DNA of 37,126 nucleotides from Gallionella sp. (GCA_027311105.1 DAICZN010000134.1:1-37126); one strand, 5' to 3'. Positions 20,284 through 31,174 are shown, counted from the first letter of the stretch. The notes: generated by a model from the letters alone, not told the origin. Numbers and translations are program-made.

Positions 20284-21173
20284 CTAAATAGGCCGGTGTC
20301 GAATTGCCAGTCGGATATCGGTGCACAGTGTATCAATTCCTGCAGCTGTGCGATAAATTCTCCACGCGGAATTTGGCGCGCCCCCAACGAGGCAAGATGG
20401 GACGTTTTCATCTGGCAATCTATCATGCCCGTTCCGGGCGGGGTCGAAGAACCGAGCCGCCAGCGTTCAAATTGTCTGGCGAGATGGGCCAGCGCGATCT
20501 TCGATGCGTTGTCAGCTTTGCTGAACATGGATTCGGCGTAGAACATTTGGCCGATACAGACACCATACAAGCCGCCGGCCAGTTCCAAGTCCTCGGTGGT
20601 GCTGCGCTGGTTTTCCGGCTGAGCTGCCGGCGATTCTACCGGGCTTTTGCAAGACGACGGCCGGGCCGCCGGACATCCGGCACTCATGGCCGAGCCTGTT
20701 GCTTGTTGCAGCCCTGTTTTGCTTTCGGTTTGAAGCCGGAATGATTTTTTTGGCATCCATACTTCCACCGAATGGGCATAACCCATTCGATGCAATTCGC
20801 AATATGCCGCGATCATGTTTTCGTGTATCCATGTGCCGTGTTGTCCGGTTCGATTTTGGGGGCGCGGAGCAGCACAACCGCGCATCACCGGTTCAAAGGC
20901 TGTATCAGTGCGTATTTCGTAGGCCCTGCTGCGCAACACCTTTGCCAGTGAGCGCGAGACCCTGAATTCCCCAGGTATCAGCACCGTGCGCGGGTCGGGG
21001 CTCCACCATAATACCGGTTCACCGGGACTGAACCACGGGAATATCCCGTGGCGGTAGGCCTCCAGCAAACGGTTCGGGGACAGATTTCCACCCGCAGCCA
21101 GCAAACCGTCGGGCGAGAGCAGCGCCTGCTCGACAGGCGGAAATGGATCGCTATCGTTCAACCAGGGAATCAA
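20280..21173 (-). CDS. aat: Leucyl/phenylalanyl-tRNA--protein transferase with unusual in-frame insertion
   Basis: [27 protein letters not shown]...AHSVEVW-[about 53 extra aa][21 protein letters not shown]; overlaps bpt by 4 nt. Confidence 0.93.
   Translation of the reverse strand: MIPWLNDSDPFPPVEQALLSPDGLLAAGGNLSPNRLLEAYRHGIFPWFSPGEPVLWWSPDPRTVLIPGEFRVSRSLAKVLRSRAYEIRTDTAFEPVMRGCAAPRPQNRTGQHGTWIHENMIAAYCELHRMGYAHSVEVWMPKKSFRLQTESKTGLQQATGSAMSAGCPAARPSSCKSPVESPAAQPENQRSTTEDLELAGGLYGVCIGQMFYAESMFSKADNASKIALAHLARQFERWRLGSSTPPGTGMIDCQMKTSHLASLGARQIPRGEFIAQLQELIHCAPISDWQFDTGLFR
20589..20756. repeat. Putative palindromic element inserted in-frame within aat
   Basis: 56 codons between HSVEVW and LELAGG where Aat normally has a few residues; contains hairpin GCCGGA-CA-TCCGGC (20668-20681) and CCGGC-tgagct-GCCGG (20615-20630). 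Confidence 0.55.
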
Positions 21174-21255
21174 GTTAGCCCTTCAAGTGCTTTCCATAGG
21201 CAGGATTTTGTGGTTACATTGATACGTATGCAAGCGATTGATTCAAGGGGCGGGA

Positions 21256-22800
21256 ATGTTATCTGCAATATTCGGCAAGAAATCTGATCATCCATTGGCG
21301 GACATCAAGTCCGTACAGACACTGTTGGATGATTTGGATTTGCCGAGAAATGATGCGTTCAGGTCACTTGCCGAACTGACCGAGTTGATAGAATTATTGT
21401 CCGAACAAGCCGAATTCAAGCTGGATCATCAATTTGCCGTGTTGCGCTTGCTTGACGAGGCTGCACAGCCTTACGTGCGGAAATTGGCCAGGGAGTATTT
21501 TACCCCATTCGAAATAAATAAATTCCAGGAGAATCGTCTCTGGTCGGCGCTTGGCAAATGGTCGCGACAGGTCGCGGATGCCTACTTCAAGTTGTTCACC
21601 GCCTATTGCAACGGTGCAAGGGGCAGCAGTGTCATCAGGGCGCAAGTGCCGTTGCTGACTGCCCGTGCGGTGCACGCCATAATGTGGCAATTGAAATATA
21701 CCTGCTCCCATTACGACCAGATTGATAACTCGATCTGGAATAATCTTCTGCAGCTCTTCAGGCATGCCGAACGGCTGGGGTATCTTGATACCCCGGTCAG
21801 CCTTTATCCGGGCATGATAGGCAACACGGCGGTGAAATATGAAGTCGGCAATCTGATGGTGTGGTATGACAGCGGCCTTGTTGCCTTGAGCCCGCTATAT
21901 ATACACCTGACGGAGCGCATCGTGGCCCACTACCGTTCGGCCATAGACATTCATGCGGAGATCAGCCAGCACAGCAGGCTGGGCTTCGACTTGAACCGCC
22001 CGGCCGAGCCGTCGCGCATCAACATGGGAGCCACAACGCATCCCGCCATGCGGTTTATCGGCATGCCAGCGATGCAAGCCAGGCTGGAAGAACTGATGAA
22101 GGTGCTGAAAAAGAATATCGTCCCCGACGAGATCAGCCTGGGCGGAAACTACGAGGCGGAAGTGGTCAGGAATGCCGTCCAGTACCTGTTGAACTATGTG
22201 ATTGCGCCGCCTGTCAGGCGCAATATCAGGCGTTTGGTCGATGTGAAATTAAAAGTCGTCGACAGTTTTGACAACGTGGTCGAGCAAACCGGCGCGGGGT
22301 TGAATTTCGGCGAAGACAGGGGTAAACCGGCGCAATGGGTGACCGAGGAAATCAGTGCCAGCGGGTTCAGCGCCGTGGTTCCTGCCACAGGGAATGGAAT
22401 TATCGGCATCGGCAGCTTGCTGGGCATACAGCCGGAGGGTGTGCCGCATTGGGGTATCGCCGTGGTGCGGCGCATGGTGCGCGACGAGGCGAACCAGTTG
22501 CGGGTAGCCGCAGAAATTCTGTCCAATCAAATTACCGGAGTGGTGCTGAATCAAAACAGTGTGCCCGGCGGCGCGATTGAAAACGGCCAGCCCGCGCTAT
22601 GGCTTAATGCAAGGCGGAACGACTCGATCAGCGAGGGTCAATTGTTGATGAGGGCCGATACATTTTCACCGGGGCGCAGCCTGCAGATCGGGATGGACGG
22701 GGAAAACTATCTGCTGATGCCCGTCGGGTTGCAGGAAAAAGGACTTGATTATGATTTGGCAAAATTCCGTTTTGTCGTGCAGGAAACAGGCGAGGAATAA
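21256..22800 (+). CDS. Uncharacterised protein with a possible degenerate C-terminal PilZ-like segment
   Basis: 514 aa; RRNIRRLVDVKLKV...EEISASGFSAVVP loosely matches PilZ RxxxR...(D/N)xSxxG spacing. Confidence 0.55.
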   Translation: MLSAIFGKKSDHPLADIKSVQTLLDDLDLPRNDAFRSLAELTELIELLSEQAEFKLDHQFAVLRLLDEAAQPYVRKLAREYFTPFEINKFQENRLWSALGKWSRQVADAYFKLFTAYCNGARGSSVIRAQVPLLTARAVHAIMWQLKYTCSHYDQIDNSIWNNLLQLFRHAERLGYLDTPVSLYPGMIGNTAVKYEVGNLMVWYDSGLVALSPLYIHLTERIVAHYRSAIDIHAEISQHSRLGFDLNRPAEPSRINMGATTHPAMRFIGMPAMQARLEELMKVLKKNIVPDEISLGGNYEAEVVRNAVQYLLNYVIAPPVRRNIRRLVDVKLKVVDSFDNVVEQTGAGLNFGEDRGKPAQWVTEEISASGFSAVVPATGNGIIGIGSLLGIQPEGVPHWGIAVVRRMVRDEANQLRVAAEILSNQITGVVLNQNSVPGGAIENGQPALWLNARRNDSISEGQLLMRADTFSPGRSLQIGMDGENYLLMPVGLQEKGLDYDLAKFRFVVQETGEE

Positions 22801-22819
22801 AAACCTGGGACAAAACCAA

Positions 22820-22895
22820 GGACTGCGGTTCGGGGACTGAGGACTAAGTTAAAAACTTGGCGGCGGATTTTTGCTCAGTCCTCGAACCTTAGCCC
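22820..22895. repeat. Dispersed palindromic repeat, copy B
   Basis: GGTTCGGGGACTGAG (22827-22841) pairs with CTCAGTCCTCGAACC (22874-22888); inner AAGTT-aaa-AACTT; lies between convergent genes. Confidence 0.8.
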
Positions 22896-23554
22896 TGTAT
22901 TTTCCTTGCCAGCCAGGTTTCAATATCCCGCAGCTCTTCCTCGCACACCGAGTGTTGCATCGCATACTCGTGCCATTCGACCGCATAGCCCAAGCCCAGC
23001 AACGACTCCCGTGAATTTGCGCCCATCGAATAAGGAATGACCTGATCGCCGAGACCATGCGCCATGAAAACGGGAGTGCGCCTGCTCTGCTCCAATATTT
23101 CACGCGGTGCGGTTTCCGCCAACGGCAAATAGGTGGAGAGCGCCAGCACGCCGCCCAGCGGAGCGGCCTGGCGCAATGCGGTGTGCAGCGCAATGGCCCC
23201 GCCCTGGGAAAAACCGGCCAGAAAGATATTTTGCGGTGCAATGCCGTGCACCGCTTCCCGTGCGATCAGGGCTGCCACCAGCGTTTGCGAAGCGCGGATG
23301 CCTGCGGCATCCTGCTGCGCAGTCATATTCTGGCCTGTGATGTCATACCAGGCACGCATCACGAATCCGCCGTTGATCGTGACCGGGCGCATCGGCGCAT
23401 GCGGGAAAATATAACGTACCGCGACGGGGAGTTTCAGTTCCTCCGCAATAGGCACGAAGTCCTGTCCGTCGGCACCCAGTCCATGCAGCCAGATGATGCT
23501 GTGCCGGGGATTTTTGCCGGTTTGAAGGATTATCGGGGAGTGCGCGTCGGCCAT
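22889..23554 (-). CDS. Alpha/beta hydrolase, phospholipase/carboxylesterase family
   Basis: IIWLHGLGADGQDF...IFLAGFSQGGAIALHTAL...PVFMAHGLGDQVIPY. Confidence 0.93.
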   Translation of the reverse strand: MADAHSPIILQTGKNPRHSIIWLHGLGADGQDFVPIAEELKLPVAVRYIFPHAPMRPVTINGGFVMRAWYDITGQNMTAQQDAAGIRASQTLVAALIAREAVHGIAPQNIFLAGFSQGGAIALHTALRQAAPLGGVLALSTYLPLAETAPREILEQSRRTPVFMAHGLGDQVIPYSMGANSRESLLGLGYAVEWHEYAMQHSVCEEELRDIETWLARKIQG

Positions 23555-23560
23555 TTTTTA

Positions 23561-24289
23561 TTACGCGGGTTCGGGGATGATCTCTCTCAATACCTGAAAG
23601 ATCTCCCTGAAATTTTTCGGGGGTTTTCCCGTCTCGATTTCCTTTTGCGCATTGCGTATCAGCGTACGCAGGCGTTGCGCATCGGCACCCGGATGGGCGG
23701 CTAGCAACTCGGTGAGTGCCGCATCGCTTTCCATCAGCCGGCCGCGCCAGCGTTCCAGTTGGTGCATGTAGGCGATGTGATGCTGCGACTTGCCTTTCCA
23801 TGCATCCAGCCTGGCGAGTATCGGTGCGGTATCCACGTCGCGCATAAGCTTGCCGATATATTGCATCTGGCGGCGTTGCGCGCCGAATTTGTTGATGTTT
23901 TTCATCTCGCGTATTGCATCGCGCAGGTTTTCCGGGATGTCGAGCTGTGCAATCTGGTCCTTGCCCAGTTCGGTCAACTCCTTGCCGAGGTCGCGCAACT
24001 CATGCATCTGTTTCTTGATTTTGGTCTTGCTCGGGGGCAGGTCCTCCCCGTCATCCTCCGGCACAGGCTGGTTGCGCAGGCCGCGTCCCCTGGTAGTCTG
24101 GCTATCCGACTTGCGCGGTTGGGTTTCATTGCGCGCATGAGGGCGGATGACTTCTACGCCGTCGTCGTCATGTGCATTGGCGCCGTCATGCTCTTCGGCA
24201 TCATATTCGTCGCCGTCTTCATCTTCGTCATCACCGAGATGAATGTGCAGGGGTTCATCTTCGTCGTGGTCTTTTTTGTGCTTGTTCAT
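23561..24289 (-). CDS. darP: Ribosome biogenesis factor DarP/YjgA (DUF615) with acidic His/Asp-rich N-terminal extension
   Basis: PPSKTKIKKQMHELRDLGKELTELGKDQIAQLDIPENLRDAIREMKNINKFGAQRRQMQYIGKLMR. Confidence 0.9.
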   Translation of the reverse strand: MNKHKKDHDEDEPLHIHLGDDEDEDGDEYDAEEHDGANAHDDDGVEVIRPHARNETQPRKSDSQTTRGRGLRNQPVPEDDGEDLPPSKTKIKKQMHELRDLGKELTELGKDQIAQLDIPENLRDAIREMKNINKFGAQRRQMQYIGKLMRDVDTAPILARLDAWKGKSQHHIAYMHQLERWRGRLMESDAALTELLAAHPGADAQRLRTLIRNAQKEIETGKPPKNFREIFQVLREIIPEPA

Positions 24290-24411
24290 GGCAATGGATG
24301 TGTCGTTAACCTAAGGTGCCTGGCTGGATCGAATCCTGATGTGCCCAGCCTTTGAATGAATACCGGCGATGCTGCTATGATACCGCCTTTCGCCAATCGC
24401 CCGCTTTGCTT

Positions 24412-25791
24412 ATGAATACCCTGGTAACCTCATCACCCCGTTCCCTCGATTCGACTAGGGACAGATTTTCCCATTCCGGGGACAGCCTGCGCGATATCGC
24501 GCAGTCCATGCTGAACTATGCCAAACAGCGCGGCGCTTCTGCCGCCTCCGCCGATGTGTCGGTGGGTTTCGGCCAGTCCGTCACGGTGCGCCACGGCGAA
24601 GTCGAGACCATAGAATACAACCGCGACAAAGGCCTGAGCGTCACGGTCTATCTGGGGCAGCAGCGCGGCAACGCCAGCACCTCGGACTTTTCCCCGCAGG
24701 CGGTGCGCGACACGGTGGATGCAGCGCTGTCGATAGCGCGCTATACCGCCAGGGACGATTGCTCCGGGCTGCCGGATGAAGACATGCTGGCGCGCAATTG
24801 CCCCGACATGGACCTGTATCACCCGTGGGATTTGCCGGTCGATGCCGCGATAGAGCTGGCGCAACGATGCGAGCAGGCCGCGCTGGATGCGGACAAACGC
24901 ATCAGCAATTCCGAAGGCGCGACCGTCAACCTGCATGAGGCGCAATTCATCACCGCCAATAGCCTGGGTTTCATCGGCGGGTTTCCGACTTCGCGGCACA
25001 GCCTCAGCTGCGCGGTGATCGCCGGAGAGGATGACGCGATGGAGCGCGACTACTGGTATGCCGTGGCACGCGATGCCGGGGACATGATGGATGCGCAACA
25101 AGTCGGGCGCATTGCCGCCGAGCGTACTGTGCGCCGCCTGAATGCGCGCCAGATAGATACGATGCAGGTTCCGGTGTTGTTCGAAGCGCCGATCGCATCC
25201 GGCCTGCTGGGCAGCTTTGTCGGCGCGGTGAGCGGCGGCAGCCTGTATCGCAAATCTTCTTTCCTGCTCGACCGGTTGGATCAGCAGGTGTTTTCGCCGC
25301 ACATCAACATCAGCGATGTGCCGGACATCCCAAAAGGCCTGGCTTCCAGCCCGTTCGATGACGAGGGCGTGCAAACCAGGCGCCGCAACATCGTCGAGAA
25401 TGGCGTGCTGCGCGGTTATTTCCTGGGCAGTTATTCCGCGCGCAAGCTTGGTCTGCGCACCACCGGGAACGCCGGCGGCAGCCACAATCTGATCCTGCAG
25501 TCCGGCGAGCTGGATTTCGCCGGGCTGCTGAAACAGATGGGGCGCGGCCTGCTCGTCACCGAATTGCTCGGCCAGGGCGTGAACCAGGTGACCGGAGATT
25601 ATTCACGCGGTGCGGCGGGCTTCTGGGTCGAGCACGGCGTGATCCAGTACCCGGTGCAGGAGATCACGATTGCCGGAAACCTGAAGGACATGTACCGCAA
25701 CATCGTCGCGGTCGGCAACGACGTGCTGGTGCAGGGCTCGAAGCAGTGCGGGTCGATCCTGGTGGAAGGCATGACGGTGGCTGGGCGGTAA
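24412..25791 (+). CDS. pmbA: Metalloprotease PmbA/TldE
   Basis: DVSVGFGQSVTVRHGEVETIEYNRDKGLSVTVYLGQQRGNASTSDFS...NVVQVTGDYSRGAAGFWVEHG-type C-terminus. Confidence 0.95.
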   Translation: MNTLVTSSPRSLDSTRDRFSHSGDSLRDIAQSMLNYAKQRGASAASADVSVGFGQSVTVRHGEVETIEYNRDKGLSVTVYLGQQRGNASTSDFSPQAVRDTVDAALSIARYTARDDCSGLPDEDMLARNCPDMDLYHPWDLPVDAAIELAQRCEQAALDADKRISNSEGATVNLHEAQFITANSLGFIGGFPTSRHSLSCAVIAGEDDAMERDYWYAVARDAGDMMDAQQVGRIAAERTVRRLNARQIDTMQVPVLFEAPIASGLLGSFVGAVSGGSLYRKSSFLLDRLDQQVFSPHINISDVPDIPKGLASSPFDDEGVQTRRRNIVENGVLRGYFLGSYSARKLGLRTTGNAGGSHNLILQSGELDFAGLLKQMGRGLLVTELLGQGVNQVTGDYSRGAAGFWVEHGVIQYPVQEITIAGNLKDMYRNIVAVGNDVLVQGSKQCGSILVEGMTVAGR

Positions 25792-25864
25792 GATTTGGAG
25801 TGCGGTGACGTGTCGCCGCGTTCTTGTTCGTGGAGAGGTCGATTCGCAGCAACCCCCTCGCTTG

Positions 25865-25890
25865 CCCGGCATCGTCTGCCGGGTTATAAG
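25865..25890 (+). terminator. Hairpin between convergent pmbA and yeiH; possible terminator
   Basis: CCCGGCA-TCGTC-TGCCGGG followed by TTAT. Confidence 0.4.
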
Positions 25891-25934
25891 CGACGGCTTA
25901 TGCCATCGTCTTTTGGTGACGTGGCTTTAGGGAA

Positions 25935-26981
25935 TTATCCGAATGCGAAGATGACAAGGCGGTTGATGGTATAGCCGCCGATGGTCAGAAAAGCAAACAA
26001 CAAGGTTGCCAGCAACAGGGGTTTGACACCGGCCTGGCGAATCGCGCCGACATGGGTACGCAAACCCAAAGCAGCCATTGCGGTAGTGAGCAGCACATTG
26101 TCGACCTGAATCAATGCATTCACCAGTTGGGCGGGAAGGAAATGCAGCGAATTCACTGCGCTCGCGGCGATGAAAAGCACGGCAAACCACGGGATCGTGA
26201 TGTGCGGCTTGCTCCCCGCTTTTTCATCGCCTTGCGAGAATGACGACAACACCAGCAGAAACGGCGCAAGCATCATCACGCGCAGCATCTTCTCAATAAC
26301 GGCCGTCGATGCCGCGGCATCACTGACACTTCTGCCGGCAGCGACTACCTGTGCCACCTCGTGGATGGTGGAGCCGACAAAGATGCCATAGTACTTTTCG
26401 GACAGGTGCAAATAGGGAAACAGCAGCGGGTAAGTGAACATCGCCAATGTGCCGAATACCACTACGGTGGCCACCGCGACTGAAACCTTGTGCGCTTGGC
26501 CGCGCACGACAGGCTCGGTGGCCATGACCGCAGCGGCACCGCAGATGGCGCTGCCCGCCCCGATCAGTATCGAAGACTGGTAATCCAGCTTGAACACGCG
26601 TTTGCCCAGCTGTACCGCGAGAAACAGGGTAAGGGTCACCATCAGCAAATCGATCAGGATACCTTCCCATCCAACACCCGCGATCTGCTGAAAAGTGATG
26701 CGGAAACCATACAGGATGATCCCGGCGCGCAGCAGCATGTTCTTGGAAAAGTCCACCCCCGTTGCGGTGTGTGGGGCGATCATGCTGAAAATGGTGTTTC
26801 CTGCCACGATGCCAAAAACGATGGACAGGGTAAGAGAGCTCAAGCCCAGATGCAGCACCCACGGCAATTGGGCCGCGACCAATGCGGCAGTTGCGATCGC
26901 CCCCGCCAGCAGGATGCCAAGCCACCAGGCGCGGTCTTGCAAGCGTCTGGCGATGGGGCTGGTAAGGTTGGCATGGGTCAT
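25935..26981 (-). CDS. YeiH/UPF0324 family putative sulfate exporter membrane protein
   Basis: FSKNMLLRAGIILYGFRITFQQIAGVGWEG...LIGAGSAICGAAAVMATEPVV...GSTIHEVAQVVAAG; start MTHANL. Confidence 0.92.
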   Translation of the reverse strand: MTHANLTSPIARRLQDRAWWLGILLAGAIATAALVAAQLPWVLHLGLSSLTLSIVFGIVAGNTIFSMIAPHTATGVDFSKNMLLRAGIILYGFRITFQQIAGVGWEGILIDLLMVTLTLFLAVQLGKRVFKLDYQSSILIGAGSAICGAAAVMATEPVVRGQAHKVSVAVATVVVFGTLAMFTYPLLFPYLHLSEKYYGIFVGSTIHEVAQVVAAGRSVSDAAASTAVIEKMLRVMMLAPFLLVLSSFSQGDEKAGSKPHITIPWFAVLFIAASAVNSLHFLPAQLVNALIQVDNVLLTTAMAALGLRTHVGAIRQAGVKPLLLATLLFAFLTIGGYTINRLVIFAFG

Positions 26982-27065
26982 GGTCGGGTCCCTGGGTTGA
27001 ATTGCGGCAAATGAAACTTCTATCGAGGGCGCAATATTAGGATTTGCTGTAACATAACTCCAATA

Positions 27066-27086
27066 CATATATTTCATTCAGATATG
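27066..27086. promoter_or_regulatory. Candidate LysR-type regulator box in the divergent yeiH-lysR intergenic region
   Basis: CATAT-N11-ATATG (T-N11-A with perfect 5-bp dyad), 10 bp upstream of the lysR start. Confidence 0.55.
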
Positions 27087-27096
27087 AGAAATAGTT

Positions 27097-28008
27097 ATGA
27101 ATCTGCATTTGCTTCGCGTTTTTTTTGAGGTTGCCGACAAGCGCAGTTTTTCCCGCGCCGCGGAAGCTTTGTATATCAGCCAGCCTGCGGTCTCGAAGGC
27201 TGTGCGGGAACTGGAGCAACAGCTTAACCTGCCCCTGGTCGAACGCGGTGCTGGGGGCAACAAGGGTGCGAGGGGAATTCGCCTGACCGAAAGCGGCCAG
27301 GCAATGTTCGAGCATGCGCGCGGCATTTTTGCATTGGAGCGTGCTGCAATTGAAGATGTCCGGGCACGGATAGACCTGAAGCGCGGGCAATTGATAGTCG
27401 GCACCAGCACCACCATTGCAGGTTATTGGTTGCCGGCCTATGTGGCCAGGTTCCTTCAGCAATTTCCGTCAATTCAACTGAAAGTCCATGTAGGCAACAC
27501 CATGGAAATCAGCGAGGCGCTGATAGACTGCAATATCGATGTGGCCCTTGTGGAAGGCATGGTTGACGATAAGCGCATCATTTCCACCCACTGGCGCGAC
27601 GATGAGTTGCGTATCATCGCCCATCCGGACTCCAGGATTGCCCGAAAACGCAAGCCGGACGTGGCAAACCTGAATGAAGAGGTCTGGCTGATACGCGAGC
27701 CCGGTTCCGGAACACGCGAAGTCAGTGAGCGGGTGATGCGTGCGCACGACATCCAGCCCGGTCGCATCATCGAGCTTGGCAGCAACGAAGGTATCGCGCG
27801 CGCGGTTGCTGCGGGGCTGGGAGTGGCCATGGTGCCAACGCTGGTTGCGCGGGAGTTGCTGATGCTGGGCGAGGTCAAGGCTTTGCACTATCCCCCCAAT
27901 GCACCCCTGCTCCGGCCCCTGTTTTTTCTGAAATTGGGGGAGCGCCCCTTGTCGCCCCTGGCACGGGCTTTCTACGAAATGCTTCAGTTGCAGAATCAGG
28001 GCAAATGA
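27097..28008 (+). CDS. LysR family transcriptional regulator (YeiE/CysB-like substrate domain)
   Basis: MNLHLLRVFFEVADKRSFSRAAEALYISQPAVSKAVRELEQQLNLPLVER HTH; divergent from yeiH. Confidence 0.94.
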   Translation: MNLHLLRVFFEVADKRSFSRAAEALYISQPAVSKAVRELEQQLNLPLVERGAGGNKGARGIRLTESGQAMFEHARGIFALERAAIEDVRARIDLKRGQLIVGTSTTIAGYWLPAYVARFLQQFPSIQLKVHVGNTMEISEALIDCNIDVALVEGMVDDKRIISTHWRDDELRIIAHPDSRIARKRKPDVANLNEEVWLIREPGSGTREVSERVMRAHDIQPGRIIELGSNEGIARAVAAGLGVAMVPTLVARELLMLGEVKALHYPPNAPLLRPLFFLKLGERPLSPLARAFYEMLQLQNQGK

Positions 28009-28173
28009 TCACGTATGCATAGCGGCGGAAATCGTGGCGAGCGGTTTGGCGGCGGGGACGCGCAACAGGGTTGTGTTCCTTGCTTGGTTCATTGATGTTC
28101 CGGCCGGCCTGTTCCGGGTGAAGCCCAGGGGCCCGGACTGAACGGCCCGGGCAAGGCAATATCCGCGCCGGGA

Positions 28174-28203
28174 TTCCTGCCGGCCCCGCCTGCATGGTAG
28201 AAT
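28174..28203 (+). promoter_or_regulatory. Possible sigma70-like promoter for glyA
   Basis: TTCCTG (28174-28179), 18-nt spacer, TAGAAT (28198-28203), upstream of glyA ATG at 28242. Confidence 0.3.
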
Positions 28204-28241
28204 TCGCGCCTTTCCAGTTCTCACAATTCAGGAATCAAGCC

Positions 28242-29489
<1,248 letters not shown>

Positions 29490-29575
29490 ACAGGACTGAG
29501 GACTAAGGGGCGAGGACTGGGTTAGATGGAACATCGTTTTACTCAGTCCTCAGCACTCGCATCCCAGGCCTGAAT
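29490..29575. repeat. Dispersed palindromic repeat, copy C
   Basis: GAGGACTGGGT (29512-29522) pairs with ACTCAGTCCTC (29541-29551); right flank CTCGCATCCCAGGCCTGAATT matches copy A CTCGCACCCCAGTCCTGATTT. Confidence 0.8.
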
Positions 29576-29580
29576 TAAAT

Positions 29581-30078
29581 ATGAAATGTCCTTTTTGCAA
29601 AGGCGAAAAAACCCAGGTGGTCGACACACGCGAAAGCGAGGACGGCGACAGCATACGCCGCCGCCGCCGCTGCCTGACCTGCGACAAACGCTTCACCACC
29701 TACGAGATGGTGGAGTTGCGCATGCCCCAGGTGGTCAAGCAGAACGGGATGCGCAGCGAGTTTGACGAGGAAAAGCTGCGCACCAGCTTCAAGCGCGCGC
29801 TGCACAAGCGCCCTGTTTCGGCGGAGCTGGTTGAAGCCGCGATAGACAATGTCACACAGAAACTCCATGCGCTGGGGGAACGCGAGATCGGCTCGCGCCA
29901 GGTTGGCGAGATGGTTATGAAGGAATTGCTCAAGCTCGACAAGGTTGCCTACATCCGTTTCGCGTAGGTGTACAAGAGTTTCAAGGATGTCGGCGATTTT
30001 ACCGAGGCCGTGGAGGCGGTGCGCAAGTCGCCCGCGCGCAGAATCACGGCCGGCAGCGGCAAGCGAAAGAAGCCCTGA
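29581..30078 (+). pseudogene. nrdR: Transcriptional repressor NrdR interrupted by an in-frame TAG at 29965-29967
   Basis: [42 protein letters not shown]...[45 protein letters not shown]; the frame after the TAG matches the expected NrdR C-terminus. Confidence 0.85.
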
Positions 30079-30079
30079 T

Positions 30080-31174
30080 ATGCCCGCTGCGCAAGACAGC
30101 CGGTGGATGGCGCAGGCGCTGCGCCTGGCCGAGCTGGGTTTATACAGCACCAGTCCCAACCCGCGCGTCGGCTGTGTGCTGGTGGCGGATGAAAAATGCG
30201 TGGGCAGCGGCTGGCACAGGCGTGCCGGGGAACCGCATGCCGAGGTGCTTGCCTTGCGCGAGGCCGGAGACAAGGCGCGCGGCGCGACGGCATATGTGAC
30301 CCTGGAGCCGTGCAGCCATCATGGCAGAACGCCGCCCTGTGCCGGGGCGCTGATTGCAGCCGGTGTCGCGCGGGTGGTGGTGGCGGTGCAGGATCCGAAT
30401 CCCAAAGTGGCGGGAGCGGGCATCGCGAGATTGCGCGCCGCCGGCATTGCGGCCGAGTGTGGCCTGATGGAAGCGTCGGCACGCGAACTGAACGCCGGGT
30501 TTTTCGCGCGCATGTCGCGCGGCACGCCGTTGCTGCGCAGCAAGATCGCGATGAGCCTGGACGGGCGCACAGCCCTGGCGAACGGGGTCAGCAAGTGGAT
30601 CACCGGGGCTGCGGCGCGTCTGGATGTGCAACACTGGCGCGCGCGTTCCTGCGCGGTGCTGACCGGCATAGCCACCGTGCTGGCGGACGATGCGCGGCTG
30701 AATGTGCGCGACATCACGACCGGGCGGCAACCGTTGCGTGTGGTGCTGGACAGTCGCTTGCGCATGCCGCTGACCGCACGCATGCTGCAGGGTGAAAGTG
30801 TGCTGATTTACACCGCCGTGCGTGATGCAGAAAAAATCGCGGCGCTGGAACAGGCGGGCGCGGCGGTGAATGTGCTGCCGGGCAGCGACGGGAAGGTGGA
30901 TTTGAACGCGGTGTTGCGCGATCTGGCGCAGCGTGAATGCAACGAAGTGTTGCTGGAAGCCGGCAGCACATTGAATGGCGCAATGTTGCGCGCGGGGCTG
31001 GTGGATTAGTTGCTGCTGTATGTCGCGCCGCAGTTGCTGGGTGACAGTGCCCGCGGCATCGCACAGTTGGGGGGGCTGGTGAGTCTGGACCAGCGCGTTG
31101 ATTTGAAATGGCAGGATGTGCGGCAGGTCGGGAACGATTTGCGCATCACGGCAAGGGTGGAAGGATGCCTTTAG
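30080..31174 (+). pseudogene. ribD: Riboflavin biosynthesis deaminase/reductase RibD interrupted by an in-frame TAG at 31007-31009
   Basis: TSPNPRVGCVLV...HAEVLALREAG...TLEPCSHHGRTPPC...LLEAGSTLNGAMLRAGLVD*LLLYVAPQLLGDSARGIAQLGGLVSLDQRVDLKWQDVRQVGNDLRITARVEGCL*; continuation is conserved RibD sequence. Confidence 0.87.

Noticed and set aside
24433-25485. 350-aa minus-strand ORF
   Set aside because: Antisense to pmbA; no recognisable protein features
29581-31174. Genome-wide reassignment of TAG to sense
   Set aside because: TAG is the apparent natural stop of kup, the CDGSH gene and ribD in this same window
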